This document shows positions 39,450 through 48,669 of a stretch of 64,000 nucleotides of DNA, piece by piece. Numbering within the stretch: position 1 is the first letter of the stretch; each line of letters opens with the position of its first letter. The stretch lies in the NCBI GenBank assembly GCA_009937445.1, contig JAACFM010000001.1, forward strand, positions 55,455 through 119,454, written 5' to 3'. Made by a program: the position numbers and the translations under genes. The notes under the pieces were generated by a model. The model was not told the DNA's origin and did no database searches. It saw nothing but the letters and a program-made list of their open reading frames with translations. Origin of the DNA: Gammaproteobacteria bacterium. Lineage in GTDB: Bacteria; Pseudomonadota; Gammaproteobacteria; Steroidobacterales; Woeseiaceae.

Positions 39450-40403
39450 CTATGACTCTGGCGACTTGGCTGGGAGCAGCCGTTTGATGCCGCTTTCGCC
39501 TCCTACCAGCAAGCCGCCAATGAGGACCCCAAAGAGGCCGTTAAATATCATTGCTGCGAGAACGGTGGCGAATCCGCTGCCCACCGGGAGTTCGTGGGCC
39601 AGTGCTTCAAAATGGTGCAGGGAGTTGGCGACCAAAGGAATACTGTGCACCAGAATGCCGCCACCGACCAGGAACATGGCTGCAGTCCCGACCACGGACA
39701 GCGTTTTCATGAACTTCGGCGCGAAGCGCAGTATCCATTCTCCAAACCATTGTTGAAAACGAACCCACTTCGACTCGCCCTGTTTGTCGATAAGGTGTAT
39801 GCCGAGATCATCGAGTTTGACGATGCCGGCAACAAGGCCGTACACGCCAATGGTGATAGCAGCGGCTACAACGGATAGCACAGCGATACGCGTTACGAGG
39901 TCAGCGGCCTGGACCGTGCCGAGCACGATGACAATGATCTCGGCCGACAAAATGGCGTCAGTACGAATCGCACCGCGAATGCGCTTTTTCTCGAAAGCGA
40001 CCATGTCGACTTTTTCGTCAGCCACCGCATTCAGTCGTTGTTTGTGCTCCTCCTCGTCCTCGGCAGAGTGTAGAAATCGATGGGCTACTTTCTCGAAGCC
40101 CTCGTAACAAAGGTATGCGCCGCCCAGCATGAGAAGCGGAGTAATGATCCATGGCAAAAAGGCGCTCAAAGCTAAAGCGATCGGCACCATAATGAGCTTG
40201 TTGAGAGCGGAGCCCTTGAACACCGCCCAGACGACAGGCAATTCTCGTTCCGCCCGAACGCCGGTTACCTGCTGTGCATTAAGCGCGAGATCATCGCCCA
40301 GGACTCCGGCGGTTTTCTTCGCGGCAACCTTGGTCAACATCGCCACATCGTCCAATAGTGTGGCGATATCGTCGATTAGGGCTAGTAGACTGGTTCCGGC
40401 CAA
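39450..40403 (-). CDS. DUF808 family inner-membrane protein
   Basis: MAGTSLLALIDDIATLLDDVAMLTKVAAKKTAGVLGDDLALNAQQVTGVRAERELPVVWAVFKGS...GGAYLCYEGFEKVAHRFLH. Confidence 0.92.
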   Translation of the reverse strand: MAGTSLLALIDDIATLLDDVAMLTKVAAKKTAGVLGDDLALNAQQVTGVRAERELPVVWAVFKGSALNKLIMVPIALALSAFLPWIITPLLMLGGAYLCYEGFEKVAHRFLHSAEDEEEHKQRLNAVADEKVDMVAFEKKRIRGAIRTDAILSAEIIVIVLGTVQAADLVTRIAVLSVVAAAITIGVYGLVAGIVKLDDLGIHLIDKQGESKWVRFQQWFGEWILRFAPKFMKTLSVVGTAAMFLVGGGILVHSIPLVANSLHHFEALAHELPVGSGFATVLAAMIFNGLFGVLIGGLLVGGESGIKRLLPAKSPES

Positions 40404-40482
40404 AAGAGGCTCCTTATTACTTGTTCGGTGATTTTATTTGGCGAGGCTACCTTATCACCGGAACCAGAGTGGAACTTCTTTG

Positions 40483-41289
40483 CTAGTTGAGCCGAAATCC
40501 AGAGGATGCCAATTGCCGTGCACTGCGGTCGAATTCCTGGCGATCCGCGTAGGTCAGTACAACCTCAAACTCGCCTGTGCCGCGACGAAACCAGTCCAGG
40601 CTGATGTCGGGTGTCTGTTTTTCGAGTCTTTCGATGAACGCTTCCGCACGGTACGGTTCGCCAAAGGTCAGAAGCGTCGATTGTCCTAATGCGGAATACA
40701 GCGTATCGGGAGGTGGTTTGCTGCTTACGCCGTTACCGAGGACGTAACCCAAATGCCTGTAAATGTATCCCGAGTACCAGACTGCACCATTGGGAATGGT
40801 ATCGGCGTTCCTGGAAATTCGACCGGGACCGTAGTTGTAAGCAGCGAGCGCCAGATGCAAATTACCGTCGTAGGTCTTTAACAGTTCCTGCAAATAGCGG
40901 GCCCCGGCATCGATGTTAGTGCAGGGGTCATAAAGATCACTCAAACGATGGATACCCAGATGTTTCGCCGTACCTGGCCAGAGAATTTGCATGACGCCGT
41001 GGGCGTTAGCGCGCGATCGGGCCGTTTCCACAAAGTCGCTTTCTCCGCGCGCAACCGCGAGCAGCAGTGACTCCGGAAGATCGTGTTCCAGGGCGGCAGC
41101 CCGAAAGCAGGTAGCGTGGGGAAACGTATAGGCCGGCGCAGTTGCTGTTTGATTTGCTGTGTAGTTGCGCCAGGACGCGTCAAGCTCGTCGTGGCGGGTA
41201 AGCGCGTCTGCTGATAGCGCGAGAAGGGTGGTGATGACGCCAGCAACCAGGATGCTCAACTTGCGCAGTTGACCGGGAACCTTAGCCAT
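40483..41289 (-). CDS. Lytic transglycosylase, SLT domain, exported
   Basis: LPESLLLAVARGESDFVETARSRANAHGVMQILWPGTAKHLGI...DPCTNIDAGARYLQELLKTYDGNLHLALAAYNYGPGRIS. Start refined to 41289. Confidence 0.92.
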   Translation of the reverse strand: MAKVPGQLRKLSILVAGVITTLLALSADALTRHDELDASWRNYTANQTATAPAYTFPHATCFRAAALEHDLPESLLLAVARGESDFVETARSRANAHGVMQILWPGTAKHLGIHRLSDLYDPCTNIDAGARYLQELLKTYDGNLHLALAAYNYGPGRISRNADTIPNGAVWYSGYIYRHLGYVLGNGVSSKPPPDTLYSALGQSTLLTFGEPYRAEAFIERLEKQTPDISLDWFRRGTGEFEVVLTYADRQEFDRSARQLASSGFRLN

Positions 41290-41785
41290 CGGGCATCTCC
41301 AACCCTGTCGCTGCCGATATTGCTGCCAGGCTGGTTTGGATGTCAGTTTCAGCCTCGTAAGCAAAAGCGACTTCGTAAACCCCTGGTTTCAGTCGAACAA
41401 CGCGATAGTCCATGCCGGTGGTTTTTTGCAACTGAGAAACAAATCCGTTCGCCGCAAGCTCGCTGCGAAAAGGACTCCAGAAGGCGTACCAGTGTTCTGT
41501 TGATGGTTGTGCGACCGATTCTGCAGCGAGCAGGTCGTCAATGACCGGTTCGGGAGGTACTTCTTCTTTGACGAGCTCAATAGCTGTTTCGAGCGGCTCG
41601 TCGAGCGCAGCTTCGATCAACAGATCTTCTGCAGGTGCGGGCTCTGGTTCTGAATGGTCCAGAGCCGCAACGGCCGGCTCAGCGTGCACTGTCGTTTGCG
41701 GTAACAACTCGGGTACGCCCAACGCGAGAATCAAAAACGAAATCGCAAGGGCCGAGCCACACAATATGCCAACAATTCGGACCAT
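41282..41785 (-). CDS. Membrane-anchored protein with SPOR-like C-terminal domain
   Basis: N-terminal TM, acidic/Pro-rich linker, C-terminal WYAFWSPFRSELAANGFVSQLQKTTGMDYRVVRLKPGVYEVAFAYEAETDIQTSLAAISAATG resembles a SPOR fold. Confidence 0.55.
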   Translation of the reverse strand: MVRIVGILCGSALAISFLILALGVPELLPQTTVHAEPAVAALDHSEPEPAPAEDLLIEAALDEPLETAIELVKEEVPPEPVIDDLLAAESVAQPSTEHWYAFWSPFRSELAANGFVSQLQKTTGMDYRVVRLKPGVYEVAFAYEAETDIQTSLAAISAATGLEMPDG

Positions 41786-41794
41786 AAGAGTCTC

Positions 41795-43285
41795 CTAGGT
41801 GATATCCCTGACTTGAATGGCTCGCCAGTCAATGTGCTCAGCCGACCGTGCGGTGATCGATGCGAGTTCAGTCAGCCACTCATCTAATGCGGCGTCCTTG
41901 AGTCCAGGACGCATAGACGTTGAGCAGCGCAATGGCAGGTCATCAATGTGATTTGCCAGGCGTCTGGCGATTTTGGCATCGTTAGCTACGAGGGCAAAAA
42001 AAGTGTCCGTATCAATATCGATCGCCCACTCATAGGTCTCTGTCCAGTTGTTTCTGTCGGTTGTGGTCTTCGCGATGGGGAAGTTCAACGTGTCTCCTGT
42101 GCGGGCAATCCTCGCGACGGTGCGCTTGCGGCAGTCCTGGCCTGATAATCGAACCAGGCCATGGTTTGCCTGGTGCTCAAGGAAAAATACAATCGCGTCC
42201 GTGTTCGCCCGCGTCTGCAAAAGGGAGCACGGTGAAAGGCACTCAGAAACCGATCTCGGTGCGACAATCTTTAGTGGTCCGATGAGACCGTCCTTGCCCG
42301 CATTGGGTATCGTTATCGGGTGAGGTCGTTTATAGCCGATTTGCTGCGGTAGCGGATTTTCATGACGCGTTGATCGATCAACGATCACCGGGGGCGGTTC
42401 CACATTCGGAAGAACGACATATGCGCTAACGCTCAGCGCGGCAAGATTGTCATTATCGGATTCGGGCGTTAGGGTCAGCCAATACTGGTACAGGACGTTA
42501 TCGATTTGATGCGCCTTACCGCTGAGAACAGCGTTGGTCTTGTCGGCGTCGCTGGTGAGTTTGAGCGCCTGACGGTTGGCGAGATTGTTGCCAATCAGCT
42601 CAACGGTGCCGTCGAGTCCGTCGCCCGCTGGCACAGCGTTGCTTGTCGAAACAACGTATTCCTCTTCCATCTGTTGTTGCAGCGTGCAAGACAACTGGTG
42701 TGCCAGATGCGATGCAAGCAGGTCGGTTTGTTCGAGAGTAAACGGCACATCACGCGCGCCGAGAAAGGTTGCGTCGATACTTTGTTGTCGCATTGCCTGT
42801 CGTTGAATAGTGCTGAGTCGGCCGGACCACTGTTTGCCGAATCCTGTTACCCAGGTCCGGTCTTCCAGATCGAGGGCCCGGACGTTAACTGAATAGCGAC
42901 TGTCGAGATTCTGACTCAACTCCAGTCCGACGTAATAATGAACACTGTCGTGCAGACAATCGTCCGGTCGCGATTCGAGCGACGTGCCGCTGCGTCCCTG
43001 TTGCCAGCCTATCGAGACGCCAGATGAATCGATCGCCGCCTCAAGCAAGCGGTCCCGCAATGACAGCGCCAGCTCATTACTGATCGAAGCAGGGGCATTG
43101 TCTTGCAGCACCACAAACATGACGGTTTCATTCTTGAATCGCGGGTGGACGAGGAGTTGCTGTTTGACGTACGGGACCAGCTCGCGATCAAGCCATTGGT
43201 CCAGGTCCTTCTCTCGCGACTGCGCTGTTGTTGGTATCGATTGTGCGAGAACGAGCGTCAGAATGATCAATAGCTGCCGAGTCAT
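41795..43285 (-). CDS. Secreted protein of unknown function (496 aa)
   Basis: Signal peptide MTRQLLIILTLVLAQSIPTTAQ; no recognised domain. Confidence 0.7.
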   Translation of the reverse strand: MTRQLLIILTLVLAQSIPTTAQSREKDLDQWLDRELVPYVKQQLLVHPRFKNETVMFVVLQDNAPASISNELALSLRDRLLEAAIDSSGVSIGWQQGRSGTSLESRPDDCLHDSVHYYVGLELSQNLDSRYSVNVRALDLEDRTWVTGFGKQWSGRLSTIQRQAMRQQSIDATFLGARDVPFTLEQTDLLASHLAHQLSCTLQQQMEEEYVVSTSNAVPAGDGLDGTVELIGNNLANRQALKLTSDADKTNAVLSGKAHQIDNVLYQYWLTLTPESDNDNLAALSVSAYVVLPNVEPPPVIVDRSTRHENPLPQQIGYKRPHPITIPNAGKDGLIGPLKIVAPRSVSECLSPCSLLQTRANTDAIVFFLEHQANHGLVRLSGQDCRKRTVARIARTGDTLNFPIAKTTTDRNNWTETYEWAIDIDTDTFFALVANDAKIARRLANHIDDLPLRCSTSMRPGLKDAALDEWLTELASITARSAEHIDWRAIQVRDIT

Positions 43286-44037
43286 GATGCCTCCAGTCTT
43301 ATAGTGCCGTTTGCTCCAATTACCAATGATCCGCCACGGTGTTCCTGCATCAGCCCGTCAAGCTGGCCTTTCAACTTGCCCGGCAAGGTAACGCCCCAGC
43401 TAATGCTGTCGGCATCGATACCCGTTCTGACAAGTGCATCAACGACAGGCGCTGGCACGGTGGATGCTTCCATTTCGTGAAAACTGTTGGGCAAGGAGGC
43501 ATCCCAGAAACTGATTCGCGATTCACTGACCGTCATGCGTCTGGCGCGCTCACCATCGATCGCGTAAACGCCAACCTGACTGGCGGCGACCAGGCGTGTG
43601 AGTGCCGCGTCGGATTCGAATCGCAAGGTAAACCCTTCCTGTTCTGCGGTCACAGGAGCAGGCGCGGGTGTGGGTGGCGCTTCCTTGACCGGACTTGTCA
43701 GTGCCGCAACGGGTTCTCCGTCAGACGCATACCTGGGAACCCACTTCGGTCGTGTCAGCGTTACAAGTTTCGGTTTTTCAACAATCTGTTGCTGCGGTAT
43801 TAGCTTTGGTTCGGGCATTGGTTCCGGTACCGGCACAGTGACCTCTGCAACGACGGTTTCGGCCACTGGCGCAACCGGCGGTGAGATCGGCATACTCTGA
43901 ACGAGTGCGAAAATCGCAACCAGGCACAGCGACAATATGGCCATGAATCGCATGACATCTGTCTGTAGATCAGCCGCGCCACCAACGTCCATGTCAGCGC
44001 CGCGGTTGAGGGGGTAGGCGAGCGGAGACCGGCTCAT
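43282..44037 (-). CDS. Single-TM protein with TolR/ExbD-like topology
   Basis: LQTDVMRFMAILSLCLVAIFALVQ (Asp at start of TM), Pro-rich linker, C-terminal soluble domain; adjacent to a TolQ-like gene. Confidence 0.6.
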   Translation of the reverse strand: MSRSPLAYPLNRGADMDVGGAADLQTDVMRFMAILSLCLVAIFALVQSMPISPPVAPVAETVVAEVTVPVPEPMPEPKLIPQQQIVEKPKLVTLTRPKWVPRYASDGEPVAALTSPVKEAPPTPAPAPVTAEQEGFTLRFESDAALTRLVAASQVGVYAIDGERARRMTVSESRISFWDASLPNSFHEMEASTVPAPVVDALVRTGIDADSISWGVTLPGKLKGQLDGLMQEHRGGSLVIGANGTIRLEAS

Positions 44038-44651
44038 GTGCCCGCCAGGTGTTCTTCGATGCGGTGCAGGCTGGCGCGCATCTGCGAGGTATCAGCCCGC
44101 GCCGCTTTGTCGTACTGCTGCTGCAATTCGGTGCCCAACGTGATGGTTTTGTAAACGCGCATTACGTAGCCGCCAACACCGCCGAATATTGTTGTGGACA
44201 GTGCCAGCAAAATACCGCCATCTATCATGCGTTCCAGCATGGCAAATGCGCCTTGTTCCATCGCCGCAGCGCGGTCACCCAGAGCGAAAATCAAAGCACT
44301 TCGCATCCCGATGGCCGTCCAAATCACGCCGACACCCATGAACAATGTGGTCCAGATATCGGTCAGGTGATCGAAATGCACGATCTGTGTAATTGGTCGG
44401 TCCTCTCGCAGTGCTTCTCGCAGTCGCCCAAGCGTTATGAAGTAAGCCAGAAGTAGCGCGGCGAATACGGGGATCGATGAACCGAGGTTGGTGTAGGCCC
44501 AGTGCAACCAGTCTCCGGGGCTGCTGATGGGCGTGTCACCAAACTGTATCCATCCGAAACGACTCAACGTGTACAGAGCCGCCGATGCGCCCAGCAGTGT
44601 GCCCAGTGCGCCGGCAGCAAGCCCGCGAAAAAATACCTGACCTCGGCCCAT
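44034..44651 (-). CDS. MotA/TolQ/ExbB-like membrane protein
   Basis: Three hydrophobic segments; GVGVIWTAIGMRSALIFAL...ERMIDGGILLALSTTIFGGVGGYVMRVYKTITLG parallels ExbB/TolQ TM2-TM3. Start refined to 44651. Confidence 0.6.
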   Translation of the reverse strand: MGRGQVFFRGLAAGALGTLLGASAALYTLSRFGWIQFGDTPISSPGDWLHWAYTNLGSSIPVFAALLLAYFITLGRLREALREDRPITQIVHFDHLTDIWTTLFMGVGVIWTAIGMRSALIFALGDRAAAMEQGAFAMLERMIDGGILLALSTTIFGGVGGYVMRVYKTITLGTELQQQYDKAARADTSQMRASLHRIEEHLAGT

Positions 44652-44670
44652 TGTCCGTCTCCGTGTGCGC

Positions 44671-45222
44671 CTAGCGGCCGGCGGCGCAGGCGTTGCAGGT
44701 CGCTTCGAGAACCAGTTCAACTTCCTGGTAGAGTTGATCGGCGCGGTAGTAGCCATCGGCATCGCGGCTGACTTTCAACAGGCCGCGTTCCTTGTCGGAA
44801 AGCTCGCGCTCCATATCGAACAGGACTTTTTGCTTGTTCGGACAGGTGTGCGAGCAATTGTTGTAATCGCCGCGCATCGACATGAACTTCACGTTGAAGA
44901 ATCGGTTGTAGTAGTCCTCGGCTTGCCGGGTGCTAAGCAGCCCTTGGTCCGATGACCAGACGAGAAACTCACTGAATTCGCGTTTGTTTTCAGGCTTTGG
45001 ATCGCCTTCAGCAATGTCGAGCAGTTCGTCATAATAGCGATCAAAGTGGGCGTGACAGCCGTTAATCAGAGATGTTTGCACACCGTCGATAGCCGTATTC
45101 AGGTTCCGTGACTGTGGACTTCCACACACAGGGGCGGTCGATGCGCAGGCGACCAGAAAGAGCGTCATTGATGAAAGTGCGGCCAGCGTGAGCAACGGCC
45201 TTCTAATGGCTTTGAGATTCAT
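44671..45222 (-). CDS. Cys-containing lipoprotein of unknown function
   Basis: Lipobox LFLVACAST; conserved-looking CSHTC and CNAC motifs. Confidence 0.7.
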   Translation of the reverse strand: MNLKAIRRPLLTLAALSSMTLFLVACASTAPVCGSPQSRNLNTAIDGVQTSLINGCHAHFDRYYDELLDIAEGDPKPENKREFSEFLVWSSDQGLLSTRQAEDYYNRFFNVKFMSMRGDYNNCSHTCPNKQKVLFDMERELSDKERGLLKVSRDADGYYRADQLYQEVELVLEATCNACAAGR

Positions 45223-45234
45223 GTTCGTTACTCC

Positions 45235-46056
45235 TTATTGTTCGAGTGGACTGCGATAGGCTTGTTCGACGCTGCCAGGCGGCGGCCCAGCGACCAGCGT
45301 CTGGGCATCTTCGTCACCGAACAGGATGCTCTTGACGCCACCAACGACCTCAATCATTTCGGGAGTGATGATTCCAAATGACTGGTTCAGCTGTTCCATC
45401 AAGGTAGCGCGCGCGATCTCCTGGCGTGTTCGCTGAATCAACAAGCTGGTTTCATCCATATCGAGGTAAATGTCCGACGCCAGCACCGCAAGTGACTGGT
45501 CACCTTTGGCGCCGGACGTAGCGACCAGTTGGTAATACTGTTTGAAGCGTTCACTCAGTCGCATTCCGGATCGGCCACGCAACGTCGGTGTGTTTTGTGG
45601 GAGCGCTTCAGAGGCCTTTCCGCCGACCAGTGTTTCCTGCAATTTCCACGGCGTCATTTTCTTGCCGAGCTCGTTACGCAGGCCTTTTTCCAGACTTAGC
45701 TTGGTATTGTTGACGGTGTGTTCCATGTCTGGAAGGCGCTCTTCCATAATGGTCAGCATCTCGAGATACGTAGCGCCAATCTGGCGGGCCAATCGCTGAC
45801 AACCCGAGTCGTTCTCAGCCCCGTCGCATTTGCTTTCGTTGTATAGTTCCTGCTGTTGGTCCAGCCTTCCTATGACTTCCTGGAGGCCGGTTTCCATGTC
45901 GCGGGCCACGTTACCGGTCTGACGAAGGTCCTCCACGACAGTCGTTGGGAACAAGCGAATAGTTGGGGTAGTTGCGAAGCTGCTCGTGGCGCTCAGCAGG
46001 GACAGGGTTGCGATACCCAATGACAGGGTTTTTCGAACGACGCTTATTTTCATCAT
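45235..46056 (-). CDS. Secreted helical protein of unknown function
   Basis: Signal peptide ending SATSSFA; long helical segments; first gene of the minus-strand operon. Confidence 0.7.
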   Translation of the reverse strand: MMKISVVRKTLSLGIATLSLLSATSSFATTPTIRLFPTTVVEDLRQTGNVARDMETGLQEVIGRLDQQQELYNESKCDGAENDSGCQRLARQIGATYLEMLTIMEERLPDMEHTVNNTKLSLEKGLRNELGKKMTPWKLQETLVGGKASEALPQNTPTLRGRSGMRLSERFKQYYQLVATSGAKGDQSLAVLASDIYLDMDETSLLIQRTRQEIARATLMEQLNQSFGIITPEMIEVVGGVKSILFGDEDAQTLVAGPPPGSVEQAYRSPLEQ

Positions 46057-46177
46057 GCATTCCTCGTTGCTAGCATGGCCAAAGACACGGTTTTTTTTGT
46101 GTTGGCTTAACCTAACCCTCGGTCAATGAATGCAACCTGAACGCGGAATCCGTACATTTCCCTATTGCGTATAGTAA

Positions 46178-46192
46178 TGCGAATGATTATCA
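46178..46192. promoter_or_regulatory. Fur box TGCGAATGATTATCA upstream of feoAB
   Basis: Matches TGATAATnATTATCA at 12 of 14 defined positions; 37 bp upstream of feoA. Confidence 0.75.
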
Positions 46193-46228
46193 TTTGAACA
46201 CTGCAGGGACCTCACCCGGAAAAACTTA

Positions 46229-46480
46229 ATGAAAATAAACGGTTACACACTCGCGACGCTGAAAAAGGGCCAAAAAGGCATTATTCAGTCGGTGGATGCC
46301 AGCGACCCACAAGTGCAGCGCCTGATGGTGCTGGGGCTTGTCGAGGGTACCGAAATCGAGCATACGAGCTCGGCGATCGGTGGCGATCCTATCGAATTCC
46401 GTTTGTTTGGCTGTGGCATCTCGCTGCGGCAGGAAGACGCCAGGTTCTTTCAGGTTGCGCCCGTAGCAGCAGGTGACTAA
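46229..46480 (+). CDS. feoA: Ferrous iron transport protein A
   Basis: TLATLKKGQKGIIQSVDASDPQVQRLMVLGLVEGTEIEHTSSAIGGDPIEFRLFGCGISLRQEDARFFQV. Confidence 0.93.
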   Translation: MKINGYTLATLKKGQKGIIQSVDASDPQVQRLMVLGLVEGTEIEHTSSAIGGDPIEFRLFGCGISLRQEDARFFQVAPVAAGD

Positions 46481-48662
46481 AGCCTCCGAAATACGAGTTC
46501 CGGCAAACGAGATAGCAGTACGACCGACCATCGAATCGAGTGTCGCTGTCGTCGGCAATCCGAACTCCGGCAAAAGCACGCTATTCAATCGCCTGACCGG
46601 ACTCAAGCAGCGAATCGGTAACTATCCCGGTGTTACGGTTGAGCGGCATACCGGCGTCTTGTCCTTTGACGGCAAGCAAACCGAGCTTGTTGACCTTCCC
46701 GGCACACATTCTCTCAGTGCGCACTCTCTCGAGGAACAAATCGCTGTAGACGTGATTCTGGGGCGTATGGAAGGTTCGATGGCGCCAGACGGTATTTTGG
46801 CGGTGCTGGATGCGACCAATCTTTATCAGGGTTTGTTTTTGCTGCAGCAATTGGTGGATCTCAACCTGCCCATGGTTGTTGCGTTGACAATGACTGACGC
46901 TGCAGTGCAAGCGGGAATCGAGATCGATGTTGATGCGCTTGGCGCAGCACTCGGCGGTGTAAAGATCTGTACCGTGATCGCGACCACCGGCTTTGGCCTT
47001 GATAAGTTACGTGCTGCTATTACCGAGCTACCGCAGATGTCGCCGCCAAGCAGAATTTCAGTTTGGCCGGAGCTGACCGCAGCGGCAGAACAACTTCGCG
47101 CTGTGGCAGATGATGATCTGGCGTTCGCAGAAAGCGAGCGCTTGCTGATCGACGGAATTACGGAACGCAACAAGTCATTTGCCTCTGCTTTGAGCGCAGA
47201 GGCGGTTACCAAACTTGAGGAGTTGCGCCGCGAAATTTTCGGCGATGAACCGCCTGTCGCAGCGGAGGCGCGCGTACGATACAACTGGGTTCGCAAGACA
47301 TTGCAGTCGGTACAGCGCTCAGCACCGAAGTTTCACTCCTGGCGTACGCGAGTAACAGGTTTTGTGAATCAACCAGTCGCGGGTACCGTTGGCCTGTTCG
47401 TCGTTATGGCCGTTGTGTTTCAGGCTGTCTTTGCCTGGGCGACGCCCATCATGGATCTGATCGACGGTCTCGCGGCAACTCTCGGTGTCAGGGTCGGTGC
47501 GTTACTGGGCGACGGTGCTTTTTCAAGCCTGATCGCCGACGGTGTAATCGCTGGCGTAGGCAGCGTGATTATTTTTCTGCCACAAATTCTGATTCTGTTC
47601 TTGTTCATTATTTTGCTCGAAGACTCAGGTTACCTCGCGCGGGCCGCGTACCTGATGGACAGGACAATGCGCTCAGTCGGTCTGTCCGGGCAATCGATTA
47701 TTCCGATGATCTCGAGTTTCGCCTGTGCAGTCCCCGGTATCATGGCCACGCGAGTCATACCGAACCGGCGTGACAGAATCGCGACAATTCTTGCTGCTCC
47801 CTTCATGACCTGTTCCGCACGTTTGCCGGTCTACGCATTGCTAATTTCGGCCTTCGTACCCGCTACCCAGGTTGGCTTCATGAATTTGCAGGGCCTCGTG
47901 TTGTTCGGCCTTTATATGTTCGGCATCGTTATGGGAATTCTGACAGCATTGTTGATGAGAAAGACGGCACTACGTGGACCCAAGCCGCCGTTTGCGTTGA
48001 TGCTGCCCGAATTTCGAAGACCGAATCTGCAGACGGTTCTTATTCAGTTGCTCGGGCGGGTCAAAGTCTTTCTGTATCGTGCGGGCACCGTTATTTTCAC
48101 TGTCGCGGTTGTTGTCTGGGCACTGGCTTATTATCCGCGCTCCGAGATCATCGGGACAGAGGTTGAGAAACAACGCCAAGTTGCGGCGTATTCATTGTCT
48201 GGACCGGAACTCGCTGAGGAATACGACCACATTGATAACCTCGCTTCTGCCGCACAACTGGAGCAAAGCTGGTTGGGCCGTGCAGGAAAAACGGTGGAAC
48301 CCATCTTCAGACCTCTTGGGTGGGACTGGCGCGTATCCGCTGCTGTTATCGCGGGCTTCCCGGCACGGGAGGTGGTGATCGCTGTTCTGGGAACCGTATA
48401 TGCCGTCGGTGATGAAGCTGATGAACGTACCTTGAGTGGTCGGCTTAAAGCATCAACCTGGGAGGATGGGAGTCCGGTCTTCACCTTGCCAATGGTTATT
48501 GGCCTGCTCATTTTTTACGCGTGCTGCCTGCAATGTGCCGCGACATTGGCAGTGATCCGACGGGAGACTAATGGCTGGGGTTGGCCGGTTTTCGCCTGGG
48601 CCTATATGACGTCTATTGGTTATCTCGGCGCTCTTCTCGCATTCCAGATCGGCAGTGCCTGA
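46473..48662 (+). CDS. feoB: Ferrous iron transport protein B
   Basis: VAVVGNPNSGKSTLFNRLTGLKQRIGNYPGVTVERHTG (G-domain), SFACAVPGIMATRVI, ACCLQCAATLAVIRRET. Confidence 0.96.
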   Translation: MTKASEIRVPANEIAVRPTIESSVAVVGNPNSGKSTLFNRLTGLKQRIGNYPGVTVERHTGVLSFDGKQTELVDLPGTHSLSAHSLEEQIAVDVILGRMEGSMAPDGILAVLDATNLYQGLFLLQQLVDLNLPMVVALTMTDAAVQAGIEIDVDALGAALGGVKICTVIATTGFGLDKLRAAITELPQMSPPSRISVWPELTAAAEQLRAVADDDLAFAESERLLIDGITERNKSFASALSAEAVTKLEELRREIFGDEPPVAAEARVRYNWVRKTLQSVQRSAPKFHSWRTRVTGFVNQPVAGTVGLFVVMAVVFQAVFAWATPIMDLIDGLAATLGVRVGALLGDGAFSSLIADGVIAGVGSVIIFLPQILILFLFIILLEDSGYLARAAYLMDRTMRSVGLSGQSIIPMISSFACAVPGIMATRVIPNRRDRIATILAAPFMTCSARLPVYALLISAFVPATQVGFMNLQGLVLFGLYMFGIVMGILTALLMRKTALRGPKPPFALMLPEFRRPNLQTVLIQLLGRVKVFLYRAGTVIFTVAVVVWALAYYPRSEIIGTEVEKQRQVAAYSLSGPELAEEYDHIDNLASAAQLEQSWLGRAGKTVEPIFRPLGWDWRVSAAVIAGFPAREVVIAVLGTVYAVGDEADERTLSGRLKASTWEDGSPVFTLPMVIGLLIFYACCLQCAATLAVIRRETNGWGWPVFAWAYMTSIGYLGALLAFQIGSA

Positions 48663-48669
48663 TTCCCAC

